Source: an uncultured Oscillospiraceae bacterium
GTDB taxonomy: Bacteria; Bacillota; Clostridia; Oscillospirales; Oscillospiraceae
Direction: 5' to 3'
NCBI GenBank assembly: GCA_944385535.1
Contig: CALWXR010000003.1
Coordinates: 1-64,000, forward strand
DNA: 64,000 nt
Part shown: one piece after another, positions 1 to 9,445 of the stretch
Numbering within the stretch: position 1 is the first letter of the stretch
Layout: each line of letters opens with the position of its first letter
The notes under the pieces: generated by a model
Databases searched by the model: none
What the model was told of the DNA's origin: nothing
What the model saw: the letters and a program-made list of their open reading frames with translations, nothing else
Program-made: the position numbers and the translations under genes

Positions 1-357
1 CCCATCATCCGCGGCGATTCGCCGCCCGCCCTCCCCGGACCCCTCCCGGCGCGTACTTGGTAAGTGCCGGTATACCCTTTCGCCGCCGAATGGGTGCGGT
101 GCCCGAATCGGTACACAGCATCCCAATCACTGCCCAGCCTTAAGCCCGCCATTTTTCAGGGAAGCTCGGAGGAACCAACGAACATTCCTCTCTCACCGGC
201 ACTGGCTGAGCCTTTGCTGAACAAAGTCGATAAGCATATAATTAATAATATTCGGGAGTCAGGGATTCATAAGCCCGGTAAGCTTCGAAGCGGCACATTC
301 CGCCCGCCGAAAATGTCCGGACGGTTCAGCGGGGAATTGCCGGCCTGGGGATGGCTT
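1..357. other. Intergenic region downstream of the yesL-like gene
   Basis: I see no supportable gene here. An open frame runs over 64-363 on the plus strand, but it has no ribosome site, no recognisable domain and it runs into the end of the yesL-like gene. Positions 213-250 resemble 22201-22238 and are listed as a separate repeat. Confidence 0.6.
213..250 (+). repeat. Dispersed 38-bp repeat, copy 1
   Basis: Matches 22201-22238 at about 33 of 38 positions, including an unbroken 14-bp core AAGTCGATAAGCAT. Both copies are intergenic and AT-rich at their right ends. It could be a remnant of a mobile element or a small intergenic repeat family; two copies do not decide. Confidence 0.5.
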
Positions 358-999
358 TCATAAGGCGTCCTCCTGCTGCGGTTCCATAAAGGGGGCGTAT
401 ACCGGCCTTAACAGGCGGGCGGTACCATAGGCGCCCAAGGCAAAGTAGAGAAAGAACCATAGAAAGCCCACTTGCAGAAACAGATACAGATCCACCAGGA
501 TCAGAACAAAGGGCAGGCACCAGATCACCAGCATCACCAGGGTACGGGGAAGATACCCCACGCTGAACAGAAGGGCGTTTTTTATGGTGCCTGTTATGGT
601 GTTGTCAAACTGGCTGAGCAGGGGGAATACGTGGCTGGCCACCGACAGGATCAGAAAGAGAAACAGAATATACACATAGGTCAGGTAGCGCAGTGAGCCT
701 GTCTGGGAGCTGAACAGGAAGATACTCAAACCGGAGACAATGCCAAAGAACAGAAGGAACAGCCACAGCAGGGTGGACTGCTTGAAATTCTGCCGGAAGG
801 CCCGGAAGTAGCACCGGAACACCCCTTCCTCCCGGTCGGTGCCCATCCGGAAGCATACGGTGTACATGGCGGTCAGGCTGGCGCCAATGGTGACAATGGG
901 CAGACAGGTGAGCACAAACAGCAGATTGAGAATGACCAAATCCGCCAAACGGCTCAGGGCCTGCATGATTTTGGAATCCGGGGAAAACAGGGACTGCAT
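358..999 (-). CDS. YesL/DUF624 family integral membrane protein
   Basis: A 213-residue, very hydrophobic protein with about five membrane segments. The start MQSLFSPDSKIMQALSRLAD and the following segment with TCLPIVTIGAS are typical of YesL (DUF624) proteins of Firmicutes, which are usually near 200 residues and often lie in carbohydrate-use loci. Their biochemical role is not established. I chose the ATG at 999 because an AAGGAGA ribosome site sits 6-7 bases before it; a longer frame to 1380 has no such site and would cover the promoter. Transcribed divergently from the arginine cluster. No sugar transporter lies beside it, so its substrate context is unknown. Confidence 0.75.
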   Translation of the reverse strand: MQSLFSPDSKIMQALSRLADLVILNLLFVLTCLPIVTIGASLTAMYTVCFRMGTDREEGVFRCYFRAFRQNFKQSTLLWLFLLFFGIVSGLSIFLFSSQTGSLRYLTYVYILFLFLILSVASHVFPLLSQFDNTITGTIKNALLFSVGYLPRTLVMLVIWCLPFVLILVDLYLFLQVGFLWFFLYFALGAYGTARLLRPVYAPFMEPQQEDAL

Positions 1000-1032
1000 G
1001 GTATCTCTCCTTACTTGCTGGGAATTGATTAC

Positions 1033-1061
1033 AGTATACCGGATTTCTTCCCCGTTTTCAA
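1033..1061 (-). promoter_or_regulatory. Sigma-A-type promoter for the yesL-like gene
   Basis: Reading the minus strand, TTGAAA and TATACT are separated by 17 bases, about 35 bases before the ATG at 999. Confidence 0.6.
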
Positions 1062-1338
1062 TAGGGGGTGGGGAGAAAAGCGGGGGGCGAAAAATGAATG
1101 CATTTGCATTTCCCTGGGGTGGTATGCGGACAGAATATGGAGGAAAGCTTGCGGTGAGGAGCCGGCGGAGTCTATGGCAGGGATACAGCATGCGCCGTCG
1201 GGAAGGGACAAACCCCTCTGTTTCTGGGAAAAAGATGCCTGTTTTCGTGATTTTTACCTGTATCCGCCGGGAGAAATGGGACGGATCCGGGCAAAGTACC
1301 GAAAACGCTGTTTTTACGGTTTTTGCCTGGAAGAACCG
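1062..1338. other. Intergenic spacer between the yesL-like and argG promoters
   Basis: No gene seen. It holds a short palindrome at 1097-1110 (AATGCA-TT-TGCATT) that might be a regulator site, but nothing ties it to a particular protein. Overlapping frames on both strands lack ribosome sites and recognisable content. Confidence 0.5.
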
Positions 1339-1367
1339 TTGACAAATGTTCGCCAGGGGAGTATAAT
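1339..1367 (+). promoter_or_regulatory. Consensus promoter of the arg cluster
   Basis: TTGACA, 17 bases, TATAAT: a perfect sigma-A promoter. Transcription would start near 1374, leaving a leader of roughly 45 bases before argG. Confidence 0.85.
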
Positions 1368-1385
1368 TCTGTATAAACACTCACC

Positions 1386-1403
1386 AATATTCAAAAATAT
1401 TCA
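1386..1403 (+). promoter_or_regulatory. Putative ArgR operator, 10-bp direct repeat
   Basis: AATATTCA occurs at 1386-1393 and again at 1396-1403, exactly one helical turn apart, just downstream of the predicted transcription start and before the GGAGG ribosome site (1407-1411). ArgR/AhrC boxes are AT-rich with TGAAT/ATTCA halves, so arginine repression here is likely. The layout is direct rather than the usual inverted one, so the assignment is inference. Confidence 0.45.
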
Positions 1404-1419
1404 CTTGGAGGTTGTATAA

Positions 1420-2643
1420 ATGAATAAAAAGGATAATATTAAGAAAATTGTTTTGGCCTATTCCGGCGGCCTGGATACTTCCATCATCATTCCCTGGCTG
1501 AAGGAGAATTACAACAATCCGGAGATCATCGCCTTCGCGGCCAACGTTGGTCAGGCGGACGAGCTGGAGGGCCTGGAGGCCAAGGCCATTGCCACCGGCG
1601 CCAGCAAGTTGATTGTGGCCGACCTGGTGGACGAGATGGTGGACGAAATCGTGATCCCCGCCATGAAGATGGACGCGAAATACGAGACCTATCTGCTGGG
1701 CACCGCCTTCGCCCGTCCTGTCATCGGCAAGGCCCTGGCGAAGATTGCTCTGGAGGAAGGGGCCGACGCCGTTGCCCACGGCGCTACCGGCAAGGGCAAC
1801 GACCAGGTTCGCTTCGAGCTGGCCGTCAAGCGGTTCGCGCCCAATATGAAGATCATCGCCCCCTGGCGGGAGTGGGATATCAAGTCCCGGGACGAGGAGA
1901 TCGACTACGCCGAGGCCCACAACGTGCCTCTGAAGATCAGCCGGGAGACCAACTACTCCAAGGATAAGAACCTGTGGCACCTGAGCCACGAGGGCATGGA
2001 TCTGGAGGATCCCGCCAATGAGCCGGATTACGACAAGCCCGGCTTCCTGGAAATGGGCGTGTCCCCCATGCAGGCGCCCGACGAACCCACCTATGTGACC
2101 ATCGACTTTGAGGCGGGTACGCCTGTGGCCGTGAATGGGGAGAAGATGAAGGCCTCCAAGATCATTGAGAAGCTGAACCAGCTGGGCGGTGCCAACGGCA
2201 TCGGCATCATCGACATTGTGGAGAACCGGCTTATCGGCATGAAGGATCGGGGCGTATACGAGACCCCCGGCGGCACCATTCTCTACTTCGCCCACCGGCA
2301 GCTGGAAATGCTCACCGTGGACAAGGATACCCTCCACCTTAAGCAGAAGCTGGCTGTGGACTACGCCGATCTGATCTACAACGGCAAGTGGTACTCTCCC
2401 CTCCAGGAGGCCCTCACCGCCTTTGCCAACGAATCCAACAAGTATGTGACCGGCTCTGTGAAGCTGAAGCTGTACAAGGGCAACATCATCCCCGCCGGCA
2501 CCACCTCCCCCTACTCTCTGTACTCTGAGGATCTGGTGACCTTCGGCGAAAGCGACTACGACCAGAATCAGGCGGAAGGCTTCATCAACATCTGGGGCCT
2601 GCCCACCCAGGTTCAGGCCCTGAGAGAGCAGGGTAAGCTGTAA
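1420..2643 (+). CDS. argG: Argininosuccinate synthase
   Basis: Cytoplasmic enzyme that joins citrulline and aspartate with ATP to give argininosuccinate, the seventh step of arginine synthesis. The 407-residue length is normal. The N-terminal ATP-pyrophosphatase motif AYSGGLDTS is intact (residues about 14-22), and the conserved [14 protein letters not shown] block follows near residue 128. GGAGG lies 8 bases before the ATG. It is first in the cluster argG-H-C-J-B-D-F, directly behind the consensus promoter at 1339-1367 and a probable arginine-responsive site. A hairpin separates it from argH, so it may be expressed above the rest of the cluster. Confidence 0.97.
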   Translation: MNKKDNIKKIVLAYSGGLDTSIIIPWLKENYNNPEIIAFAANVGQADELEGLEAKAIATGASKLIVADLVDEMVDEIVIPAMKMDAKYETYLLGTAFARPVIGKALAKIALEEGADAVAHGATGKGNDQVRFELAVKRFAPNMKIIAPWREWDIKSRDEEIDYAEAHNVPLKISRETNYSKDKNLWHLSHEGMDLEDPANEPDYDKPGFLEMGVSPMQAPDEPTYVTIDFEAGTPVAVNGEKMKASKIIEKLNQLGGANGIGIIDIVENRLIGMKDRGVYETPGGTILYFAHRQLEMLTVDKDTLHLKQKLAVDYADLIYNGKWYSPLQEALTAFANESNKYVTGSVKLKLYKGNIIPAGTTSPYSLYSEDLVTFGESDYDQNQAEGFINIWGLPTQVQALREQGKL

Positions 2644-2661
2644 ATTCCCATATTTCCAGGA

Positions 2662-2692
2662 AAAGCCCGGGGGAGGAAACGCCCCCGGCTTT
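2662..2692 (+). terminator. Intercistronic hairpin between argG and argH
   Basis: AAAGCC(C)GGGGG pairs with CCCCCGGCTTT with one bulged base. A T-rich run follows only at 2700-2712, several bases later. It is probably a partial terminator or mRNA stabiliser that lowers argH-F relative to argG. Confidence 0.5.
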
Positions 2693-2730
2693 CCGTCACT
2701 TTTTTATTTTACACAACAAGGAGAAACACC

Positions 2731-4104
2731 ATGGCGAAAATGTGGGCCGGACGGACTTCCGGCGTTGTGGACAGCATTGCGGATGACTTTAATTCCTCCA
2801 TCTCCTTTGACTGCCGGATGTACAAGCAGGACATCACCGGCTCCATGGCCCATGCCGCCATGCTGGGAGCGAAGGGCATCATTTCTCAGGCCGAGGCGGA
2901 TACCCTGATAGACGGCTTGCAGGGGATATTGGACGACTTGAACTCCGGCAAGCTGGAATTTGACCTTAGCTGCGAGGATATCCACATGTTTGTGGAGCAG
3001 GTGCTTACCCAACGGCTGGGGGATGTGGGCAAGAAGCTTCACACCGCCCGATCCCGGAACGACCAGGTGGCCCTGGATTTAAGAATGTACCTGCGGGAGG
3101 AAATTGACGAGATCTCCCAGCTGATCCGACGGTTGCTTCAGGCCATTGTAAAGCAGGCGGAGGAGAATAAGCACGCCATTGTGCCCGGGTACACCCACTT
3201 GCAGCGTGCCCAGCCCATTTTATTCAGCCACCATCTTCTGGCCTACGCCATGATGCTCCTGCGGGACTTGAACCGGCTGAAAGACTGCCGCCGCCGGATG
3301 AACGTTTCTCCCATCGGCTCCTGCGCCCTGGCGGGCACCACCTATGATACCGACCGGTATTTGGAGGCGGAAAGGCTGGGCTTCGACGGCATTTGCCTGA
3401 ACTCCATCGACGGAGTATCCGACCGGGACTTCTGCGTGGAGCTGCTGGCCTGTTTCTCTACTGTGATGATGCATTTGAGCCGGTTTTCCGAGGAAATCAT
3501 CCTCTGGTCCAGCTGGGAGTTTCAGTTCGTTCAGCTCAGCGACAGCTATACCACCGGTTCCTCCATTATGCCCCAGAAGAAAAATCCCGACATGGCGGAG
3601 CTGTGCCGGGGCAAGACCGGCCGGGTCTACGGGGATCTGACAGCCATGCTCACCACCCTGAAGGGCCTGCCCCTGGCCTATAACAAGGACATGCAGGAGG
3701 ACAAAGAAGCGGTGTTCGATGCTGTGGACACGGTGAAAATGTGCCTGAAGGTGTTCGCGCCCATGGTGGACACAATGCAGACCAAACCGGAGAATATGAA
3801 AAAAGCCGCCCAGACCGGGTTTATCAACGCCACGGACTTGGCGGACTACCTGGTGAAAAAGGGCATGCCCTTCCGCAGCGCCTATCAGATTTCCGGCCAG
3901 ATCGTGGCCCGGTGCATCCGGGAGGGGAAGGTGCTGGAAACTCTGTCTCTGGAGGACTACCAAAGCTACAGCGACTTGTTCGAAAAGGATGTATTTGAGG
4001 AAATCGACCTGCTGAATTGTGTGGAAAAGCGGATCAGCGAAGGGGGCACCTCGGTTGCTTCCGTGGAAAAGCAGATTGCCTATGTAAAGGAGCGGCTGGC
4101 ATGA
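2731..4104 (+). CDS. argH: Argininosuccinate lyase
   Basis: Splits argininosuccinate into arginine and fumarate, the last step of arginine synthesis, in the cytoplasm. Belongs to the fumarase/aspartase superfamily; the signature loop GSSIMPQKKNPD with its catalytic serine is present near residues 277-288, and the substrate-binding TARSRNDQVALD stretch is near residue 107. The length of 457 is normal. AAGGAG precedes the ATG. The stop codon overlaps the argC start as ATGA (4101-4104), so the two are translationally coupled. Confidence 0.97.
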   Translation: MAKMWAGRTSGVVDSIADDFNSSISFDCRMYKQDITGSMAHAAMLGAKGIISQAEADTLIDGLQGILDDLNSGKLEFDLSCEDIHMFVEQVLTQRLGDVGKKLHTARSRNDQVALDLRMYLREEIDEISQLIRRLLQAIVKQAEENKHAIVPGYTHLQRAQPILFSHHLLAYAMMLLRDLNRLKDCRRRMNVSPIGSCALAGTTYDTDRYLEAERLGFDGICLNSIDGVSDRDFCVELLACFSTVMMHLSRFSEEIILWSSWEFQFVQLSDSYTTGSSIMPQKKNPDMAELCRGKTGRVYGDLTAMLTTLKGLPLAYNKDMQEDKEAVFDAVDTVKMCLKVFAPMVDTMQTKPENMKKAAQTGFINATDLADYLVKKGMPFRSAYQISGQIVARCIREGKVLETLSLEDYQSYSDLFEKDVFEEIDLLNCVEKRISEGGTSVASVEKQIAYVKERLA

Positions 4105-5018
4105 CCAAGGTGTTTATCGATGGCAGCGCCGGTACCACCGGTCTGCGGATTGTCCAGAGATTGTCTGACCGGAAGGATATCCGGCTGCTGAAATTGCCGG
4201 AGGAACTGCGCAAGGACGCCGCCGCCCGGAAGGATATGCTCAATGAGGCGGATGTGGCCTTCCTTTGCCTGCCGGACCAGGCGGCCCGGGAGGCGGTGGC
4301 CCTGGTGGAAAATCCAAATACCGCCGTCATCGACACCTCCACCGCCCACCGGACCCGGGAGGATTGGGCCTACGGCTTCCCGGAATTGTCTCCGAACCAC
4401 CGGAAGGCCATTGCTTCTTCCAAGCGGGTAGCCAACCCCGGCTGCCATGCCAGCGGGTTTATTTCCATCGTCTATCCGTTGGTTTCTCATGGAGTGCTGG
4501 CGGCGGATTGTCCCCTGACCGCCTACTCCCTCACCGGCTACAGCGGCGGGGGAAAGTCCATGATCGCCGAATATGAGGACCCACACCGGGACGGCATTTA
4601 CAGCAGCGACCGGATCTACGCCACCACCCTGCGGCACAAGCATCTGCCGGAAATGGAAAAGATCTGCGGCCTGTCCAAACCGCCGGTGTTTTCCCCCATT
4701 GTGGGGGACTACCATTCCGGAATGGCCACTACGGTGCTGCTCCCCGGCTTTTCCGCGGAAACCGTCTGGCAGTGCCTGCAAGCGCACTATGCCGGGGAGA
4801 GAATGGTTACCGTGGCCCCTCTGGGGGGAGATGGAGCGGTGATCTACGCCGGTACCCTGGCGGGGAAGGACACCCTGCGTATCCAGGTCTGCGGTCATGA
4901 AGAACAGACCACGGTCACCGCCCTGTTTGACAATCTGGGAAAGGGCGCTTCCGGCGCCGCCATTCAAAATATGAATATCCTGCTGGGGCTGGAGGAAACC
5001 ACCGGCCTGCAGCTGTAA
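4101..5018 (+). CDS. argC: N-acetyl-gamma-glutamyl-phosphate reductase, short (type 2) form
   Basis: NADPH-dependent reduction of N-acetylglutamyl phosphate to the semialdehyde. The protein is 305 residues, shorter than the common 340-residue form, and its opening KVFIDGSAGTTGLRI plus overall length fit the type 2 ArgC branch. The catalytic cysteine is Cys115 in NPGCHASGF. The true start is the ATG at 4101, overlapping argH as ATGA; a longer frame beginning at 4017 lies inside argH and is not needed. Followed by argJ after 21 bases with its own AAGGAGA site. Confidence 0.93.
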   Translation: MTKVFIDGSAGTTGLRIVQRLSDRKDIRLLKLPEELRKDAAARKDMLNEADVAFLCLPDQAAREAVALVENPNTAVIDTSTAHRTREDWAYGFPELSPNHRKAIASSKRVANPGCHASGFISIVYPLVSHGVLAADCPLTAYSLTGYSGGGKSMIAEYEDPHRDGIYSSDRIYATTLRHKHLPEMEKICGLSKPPVFSPIVGDYHSGMATTVLLPGFSAETVWQCLQAHYAGERMVTVAPLGGDGAVIYAGTLAGKDTLRIQVCGHEEQTTVTALFDNLGKGASGAAIQNMNILLGLEETTGLQL

Positions 5019-5039
5019 ATTAACTGCAAGGAGATAGAA

Positions 5040-6254
5040 ATGAGAGTAGTGGAAGGCGGCGTCTGTGCCGCGAAAGGATTTACAGCCAACGGCGTCCATT
5101 GCGGTATCCGGAAAAATCACAGCAAAAAAGATCTGTCTCTGATCTTCAGCGCTGTGCCCGCCAGCGCGGCGGCGGTGTACACCACCAACCTGGTCAAGGG
5201 CGCGCCGCTGCGGGTGACGAAGCGTCATCTGGAAAACGGCGTGGCCCAGGCCATTATCTGCAACAGCGGCAACGCCAACACCTGCAACGCCAACGGCGTG
5301 GAAATCGCGGAAGGCATGAGCCAGCTGACCGGAAAGCTGCTGAATATTCAGCCGGAGGATGTGGTGGTGGCCTCCACCGGCGTCATTGGACAGCCCATGA
5401 CCTTAGACCCCATTGCCGCCGGTCTGCCGGAGCTGGTGAAGGGACTGTCGGACAAGGGCGGTCTGGACGCCGCCCGGGGCATTATGACCACGGACACGGT
5501 GGAAAAGGAAGTGGCGGTGGAATTTACGGTGGGGGGAAAGACCTGCCGCATGGGCGGCATTGCCAAGGGCAGCGGCATGATCCATCCCAATATGGCCACC
5601 ATGCTGGTGTTCATCACCACGGACGTTTCCATTTCTCCGGCAATGCTGCAAAAGGCCCTGTCCGGGGACATTCAGAATACCTTCAACATGATCTCCATTG
5701 ACGGGGATACCTCCACCAACGATATGGTGGTGGCGCTGGCCAACGGCATGGCGGGCAATGCGCGGATCACCCAAGAGGGAACCGACTTCACTTCCTTTAT
5801 GCAGGCCCTGAACTCCGTCACCGTGGCCCTGTGCCGGAAGATCGCCGGAGACGGGGAAGGGGCTACCAAGCTTTTAGAGTGCAAGGTCACCGGGGCTTCC
5901 GATCAGGAAACCGCCAAGACCGTGGCGAAAAGCGTGATCTGCTCCAGCCTGCTGAAAGCCGCCATGTTCGGCGCGGACGCCAACTGGGGAAGAGTGCTGT
6001 GCGCCATCGGCTACAGCGGGGCCCAGGTGGACGTGAATAAAATTGACGTCTCCTTCAAAAGCGCCGCCGGGGAGATCCTGGTGTGCCGGGACGGGGCAGG
6101 GGTGGACTTCTCTGAGGAGAAAGCCAAGCGGATCCTGCTGGAAAAAGAGATCGAGATCCTGGTGGAGCTGAACAGCGGCGACGCCTTCGCCACCGCCTGG
6201 GGCTGCGACCTGACCTACGACTATGTGAAGATCAACGGGGATTACCGCACCTGA
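5040..6254 (+). CDS. argJ: Bifunctional ornithine acetyltransferase / N-acetylglutamate synthase
   Basis: Recycles the acetyl group from N-acetylornithine to glutamate, and in bifunctional forms also makes N-acetylglutamate from acetyl-CoA. It is an N-terminal-nucleophile enzyme that cuts itself between Ala and Thr in the PNMATMLVF motif, so the mature beta chain would begin at Thr187. The 404-residue length is normal. Since no argA or argE is present in the window, acetyl recycling through ArgJ is the expected route. Whether it is mono- or bifunctional cannot be read from the sequence alone. Confidence 0.95.
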   Translation: MRVVEGGVCAAKGFTANGVHCGIRKNHSKKDLSLIFSAVPASAAAVYTTNLVKGAPLRVTKRHLENGVAQAIICNSGNANTCNANGVEIAEGMSQLTGKLLNIQPEDVVVASTGVIGQPMTLDPIAAGLPELVKGLSDKGGLDAARGIMTTDTVEKEVAVEFTVGGKTCRMGGIAKGSGMIHPNMATMLVFITTDVSISPAMLQKALSGDIQNTFNMISIDGDTSTNDMVVALANGMAGNARITQEGTDFTSFMQALNSVTVALCRKIAGDGEGATKLLECKVTGASDQETAKTVAKSVICSSLLKAAMFGADANWGRVLCAIGYSGAQVDVNKIDVSFKSAAGEILVCRDGAGVDFSEEKAKRILLEKEIEILVELNSGDAFATAWGCDLTYDYVKINGDYRT

Positions 6255-6269
6255 TAAGGGGGAACGGCG

Positions 6270-7130
6270 ATGGAACTGTCCAATGTGGAGCGGGCGGAGG
6301 TGCTGACCCAGGCCCTGCCCTATATCAAGAAATATCACGGCAAGATTGTGGTGGTAAAATACGGCGGCAACGCCATGGTCAATGAAAGCCTGAAGCAGCA
6401 GGTCATGGAGGACATCGCTCTGCTGTGGCTCATCGGCGTAAAGGTAGTACTGGTCCACGGGGGCGGCCCGGAGATCAACGAGACCATGCAGCGCCTGGGC
6501 AAGCAGTCCCAATTTGTGGACGGCCTGCGGGTCACCGACAAGGAGACGGTGGACATTGTCCAGATGGTGCTGGCGGGCAAGATCAACAAGACCCTGGTAA
6601 ACCTTCTGCAAATGAAGGGGGGCCACGCGGTAGGCCTGTCCGGCATTGACGGCGGGATTCTGGAAGCCACCATGAAGGACCAGCGGCTGGGATATGTGGG
6701 CAGGATCACCAAGGTGCGCACCCAGCCCATTACGGATCTGCTGGAGAAAAACTACATTCCCGTGGTCTCCACCGTAGCCAGCGACCGCCAGGGCAACACC
6801 TACAACATCAACGGCGACACCGCCGCCGCCTGCATCGCCGGGGCCCTGGGAGCGGAGCGGCTGATTATGATGACGGATATTGCGGGAATCCTCCGGGACA
6901 AGGACGACCCCGCGACCCTGATCCCCGCCCTCACCGTCAGCCAGGCAAAGGAACTGTTTGACCAGGGGGTGATCTCCGGGGGGATGATCCCCAAGGTGGA
7001 TTGCTGCATTGAGGCCATCCAGCGGGGGGTCAGGCATGTGGTCATTATGGACGGCCGGGTGCCCCACGCGATTTTGATGGAGCTGCTTACCGACGAAGGC
7101 GCCGGTACCATGGTATTGGGGGACGAATAA
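6270..7130 (+). CDS. argB: N-acetylglutamate kinase
   Basis: Phosphorylates N-acetylglutamate with ATP; usually the feedback-controlled step. The amino-acid kinase fold is shown by VVKYGGNAM near residue 29 and the HGGGPEIN loop near residue 66. At 286 residues it has an N-terminal helix region (roughly residues 1-25) like the arginine-sensitive hexameric kinases, so arginine feedback is plausible. The stop codon overlaps the argD start by one base (TAATG at 7128-7132). Confidence 0.96.
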   Translation: MELSNVERAEVLTQALPYIKKYHGKIVVVKYGGNAMVNESLKQQVMEDIALLWLIGVKVVLVHGGGPEINETMQRLGKQSQFVDGLRVTDKETVDIVQMVLAGKINKTLVNLLQMKGGHAVGLSGIDGGILEATMKDQRLGYVGRITKVRTQPITDLLEKNYIPVVSTVASDRQGNTYNINGDTAAACIAGALGAERLIMMTDIAGILRDKDDPATLIPALTVSQAKELFDQGVISGGMIPKVDCCIEAIQRGVRHVVIMDGRVPHAILMELLTDEGAGTMVLGDE

Positions 7131-8305
7131 TGAGCATGATGGAATTGGATCGGGAATATGTTGCCGGTACTTACCGCCGCTTTCCGGTGGAGATTGTCTC
7201 CGGCCAGGGCAGCCGGTGGGTGGACGACCAGGGGAAAACCTATGTGGACATGGGCTCCGGCATCGGCGTGAACGCCTTCGGCGCGTCCGATGAAGTGTGG
7301 CGGCAGGCGGTGACGGAGCAGCTGGGAAAGGTGCAGCACACCTCCAACCTGTACTACACCTACCCCTGCGCCCGCCTGGCTCAGCTGCTGTGCGAAAAGA
7401 CCGGAATGAAAAAGGTGTTCTTCGCCAACTCCGGGGCGGAAGCCAACGAATGCGCCATCAAGGTGGCCCGGAAGTATTCCGCCGAAAAAAAGGGCGGGGA
7501 ATACTTCACCATCCTGACCCTGGTCAACAGCTTCCACGGCCGGACGCTGACCACCTTGTCGGCAACGGGACAGGAGTGCTTTCACAGTCTGTTCCAGCCG
7601 TTGACCCCCGGCTTTGTCCACGCGGAGGCCAACAATGTACCCGCCCTTGAAAAGTGCGTGGAAGAAAATAAGCTGGCGGGCATTATGCTGGAGGTTGTCC
7701 AGGGAGAAGGCGGCGTGGTGCCCCTGACCGGGGAATTTCTCCAGGCGGCCCAGAGGCTGTGCCGGGAGCGGGATATCCCCCTGATGATCGATGAGGTGCA
7801 GACCGGCAACGGCCGGACGGGCTATTTCTACGGCTACATGGCCTATGACCTTCAGCCGGACATTGTGTCCACCGCCAAGGGCTTGGGCGGCGGCCTGCCC
7901 ATCGGCGCGTGCCTGATGGGGAAGAAGGTGGAGAACGTCTTAACCTACGGCGACCACGGCTCCACCTTCGGCGGCAACCCGGTTTGCTGCGCCGGGGCCG
8001 TTACCGTTGTGGAGCGGCTGACGGAGGACTTTTTGGCCCAGGTTCGGGAAAAGAGCGGCTATGTTTTTAAGACGTTGGAAAACGCCCCGGGCATTGAAAA
8101 CGTCACCGGTTTGGGACTGATGATCGGCATTCGCACCACCGCCCCGGCGGGGGACGTGGTGAAGCTGTGCCGGGAACGAGGCGTGCTGTGCCTGACCGCC
8201 AAGGACAAGGTGCGGCTGCTGCCGGCGCTGAACATCCCCATGGAGGATCTGACCTTCGCCGTGGAGACCATCGCCCAGGCGGCAAAGGAATTGGCAAACT
8301 TGTAA
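7130..8305 (+). CDS. argD: Acetylornithine aminotransferase
   Basis: Pyridoxal-phosphate class III aminotransferase that converts N-acetylglutamate semialdehyde and glutamate to N-acetylornithine and 2-oxoglutarate. The phosphate-binding NSGAEANECAIK (near residue 103) and the Schiff-base lysine in STAKGLGGGLPIGA (near residue 248) are intact, and IDEVQTGNGRTG is the cofactor-ring aspartate region. The 391-residue length is normal. It begins by one-base overlap with argB; methionines at positions 1, 3 and 4 leave the exact start slightly open. Confidence 0.95.
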   Translation: MSMMELDREYVAGTYRRFPVEIVSGQGSRWVDDQGKTYVDMGSGIGVNAFGASDEVWRQAVTEQLGKVQHTSNLYYTYPCARLAQLLCEKTGMKKVFFANSGAEANECAIKVARKYSAEKKGGEYFTILTLVNSFHGRTLTTLSATGQECFHSLFQPLTPGFVHAEANNVPALEKCVEENKLAGIMLEVVQGEGGVVPLTGEFLQAAQRLCRERDIPLMIDEVQTGNGRTGYFYGYMAYDLQPDIVSTAKGLGGGLPIGACLMGKKVENVLTYGDHGSTFGGNPVCCAGAVTVVERLTEDFLAQVREKSGYVFKTLENAPGIENVTGLGLMIGIRTTAPAGDVVKLCRERGVLCLTAKDKVRLLPALNIPMEDLTFAVETIAQAAKELANL

Positions 8306-8317
8306 GGAGGCAGTGTC

Positions 8318-9301
8318 ATGGATCTGAAAGGCAGAAGCTTTTTGAAGCTGTTGGACTTTACCCCGGAGGAAATTGAGGGGCTTCTGGATCTGGCGGCGGA
8401 ATTAAAGGAAAAGAAAAAGGCGGGGATCCCCCACCGGCTCCACGAGGGCAAGAACATCGTGCTGCTGTTTGAGAAGGATTCCACCCGCACCCGCTGCGCC
8501 TTTGAGGTGGCGGGCCATGATCTGGGCATGGGGGTCACCTATTTGGGGCCCACCGGCTCCCAGATGGGGAAGAAGGAGTCCATTGCCGACACCGCCCGGG
8601 TGCTGGGCCGGATGTACGACGGCATCGAGTACCGGGGCTTTGGCCAGGAGATCGTGGAGGATCTGGCAAAATACGCCGGCGTTCCCGTATGGAACGGCCT
8701 GACCAACGAATTCCACCCCACCCAGATTCTGGCGGATTTTCTTACCATTCGGGAGCATTTCGGCCAGCTGAAGGGGAAAAAGCTGGTATACATGGGGGAC
8801 GCCCGGTACAACATGGGAGATTCCCTGATGGTGGGCTGCGCCAAAATGGGCATGCACTTTGTGGCCTGCGCTCCGGAAAAGTACTTCCCCAATGAAGCGC
8901 TGATCGCCCGGTGCCGTGCGGTGGCGGAAAAGACCGGGGCGGTTCTGGAATTCATCACCGACCCCATGGAAGCCACCAAGGGCGCCCACGTGATCTACAC
9001 CGACGTGTGGGTATCCATGGGCGAGCCGGACGACGTTTGGCAGACCCGGATCGAGGAGCTCAGCCCCTACCGGGTGACGAAAGCGCTCATGGACAACGGG
9101 GGACCCCAATGCCGCTTTATGCACTGTCTGCCCGCCTTCCACGATGTAAAGACCACCATCGGCAAGCAGATCTACGACAAGTTCGGCATCGAATGTATGG
9201 AAGTCACCGATGAGGTATTTGAAGGGGATCAGTCCATCGTCTTTGACGAGGCGGAAAACCGGATGCACACCATCAAGGCGGTCATGGCGGCTACCCTGTA
9301 A
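8318..9301 (+). CDS. argF: Ornithine carbamoyltransferase
   Basis: Transfers the carbamoyl group to ornithine to give citrulline. The carbamoyl-phosphate site STRTR (near residue 54), HPTQILADF (near 132) and the HCLPAFHD motif near residue 269 are all present; 327 residues is normal. AAGGAGG precedes the ATG. It is last in the cluster; no clear terminator follows. The carAB genes that supply carbamoyl phosphate are not in the window. The catabolic paralogue arcB is less likely because the gene sits in a full biosynthetic set. Confidence 0.96.
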   Translation: MDLKGRSFLKLLDFTPEEIEGLLDLAAELKEKKKAGIPHRLHEGKNIVLLFEKDSTRTRCAFEVAGHDLGMGVTYLGPTGSQMGKKESIADTARVLGRMYDGIEYRGFGQEIVEDLAKYAGVPVWNGLTNEFHPTQILADFLTIREHFGQLKGKKLVYMGDARYNMGDSLMVGCAKMGMHFVACAPEKYFPNEALIARCRAVAEKTGAVLEFITDPMEATKGAHVIYTDVWVSMGEPDDVWQTRIEELSPYRVTKALMDNGGPQCRFMHCLPAFHDVKTTIGKQIYDKFGIECMEVTDEVFEGDQSIVFDEAENRMHTIKAVMAATL

Positions 9302-9323
9302 ATTGAAAAACAGGATGTACGCC

Positions 9324-9443
9324 ATGAAAAGGAGAACGCTCTGGATACTATGTTTTTTGACTGTCATCGTTTTGTTTGTGAACGATTTATGTGGAAATAA
9401 CATAATGTGCATTGTCTTACCTTCTGATGAATGCGAGGGATGA
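9324..9443 (+). CDS. Possible small hydrophobic peptide before the GH5 gene
   Basis: A 39-residue frame beginning MKRRTLWILCFLTVIV, with a basic N-terminus and one hydrophobic segment. Its TGA overlaps an ATG of the GH5 frame (ATGA at 9440-9443), which would couple the two. The ribosome site is weak (AGGA) and no family is recognisable, so it may be a chance frame. Confidence 0.25.
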   Translation: MKRRTLWILCFLTVIVLFVNDLCGNNIMCIVLPSDECEG

Positions 9444-9445
9444 CT

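Noticed and set aside
64..363. Plus-strand open frame before the yesL-like gene
   Set aside because: No ribosome site, no family signature, and it runs antisense into the end of a real gene.
1381..2337. Long minus-strand frame opposite argG
   Set aside because: Shadow frame caused by GC-rich codon bias; the product has no recognisable fold. The same applies to long frames opposite argJ, argF, htrA, aldehyde dehydrogenase and the YidC-sulfatase genes.
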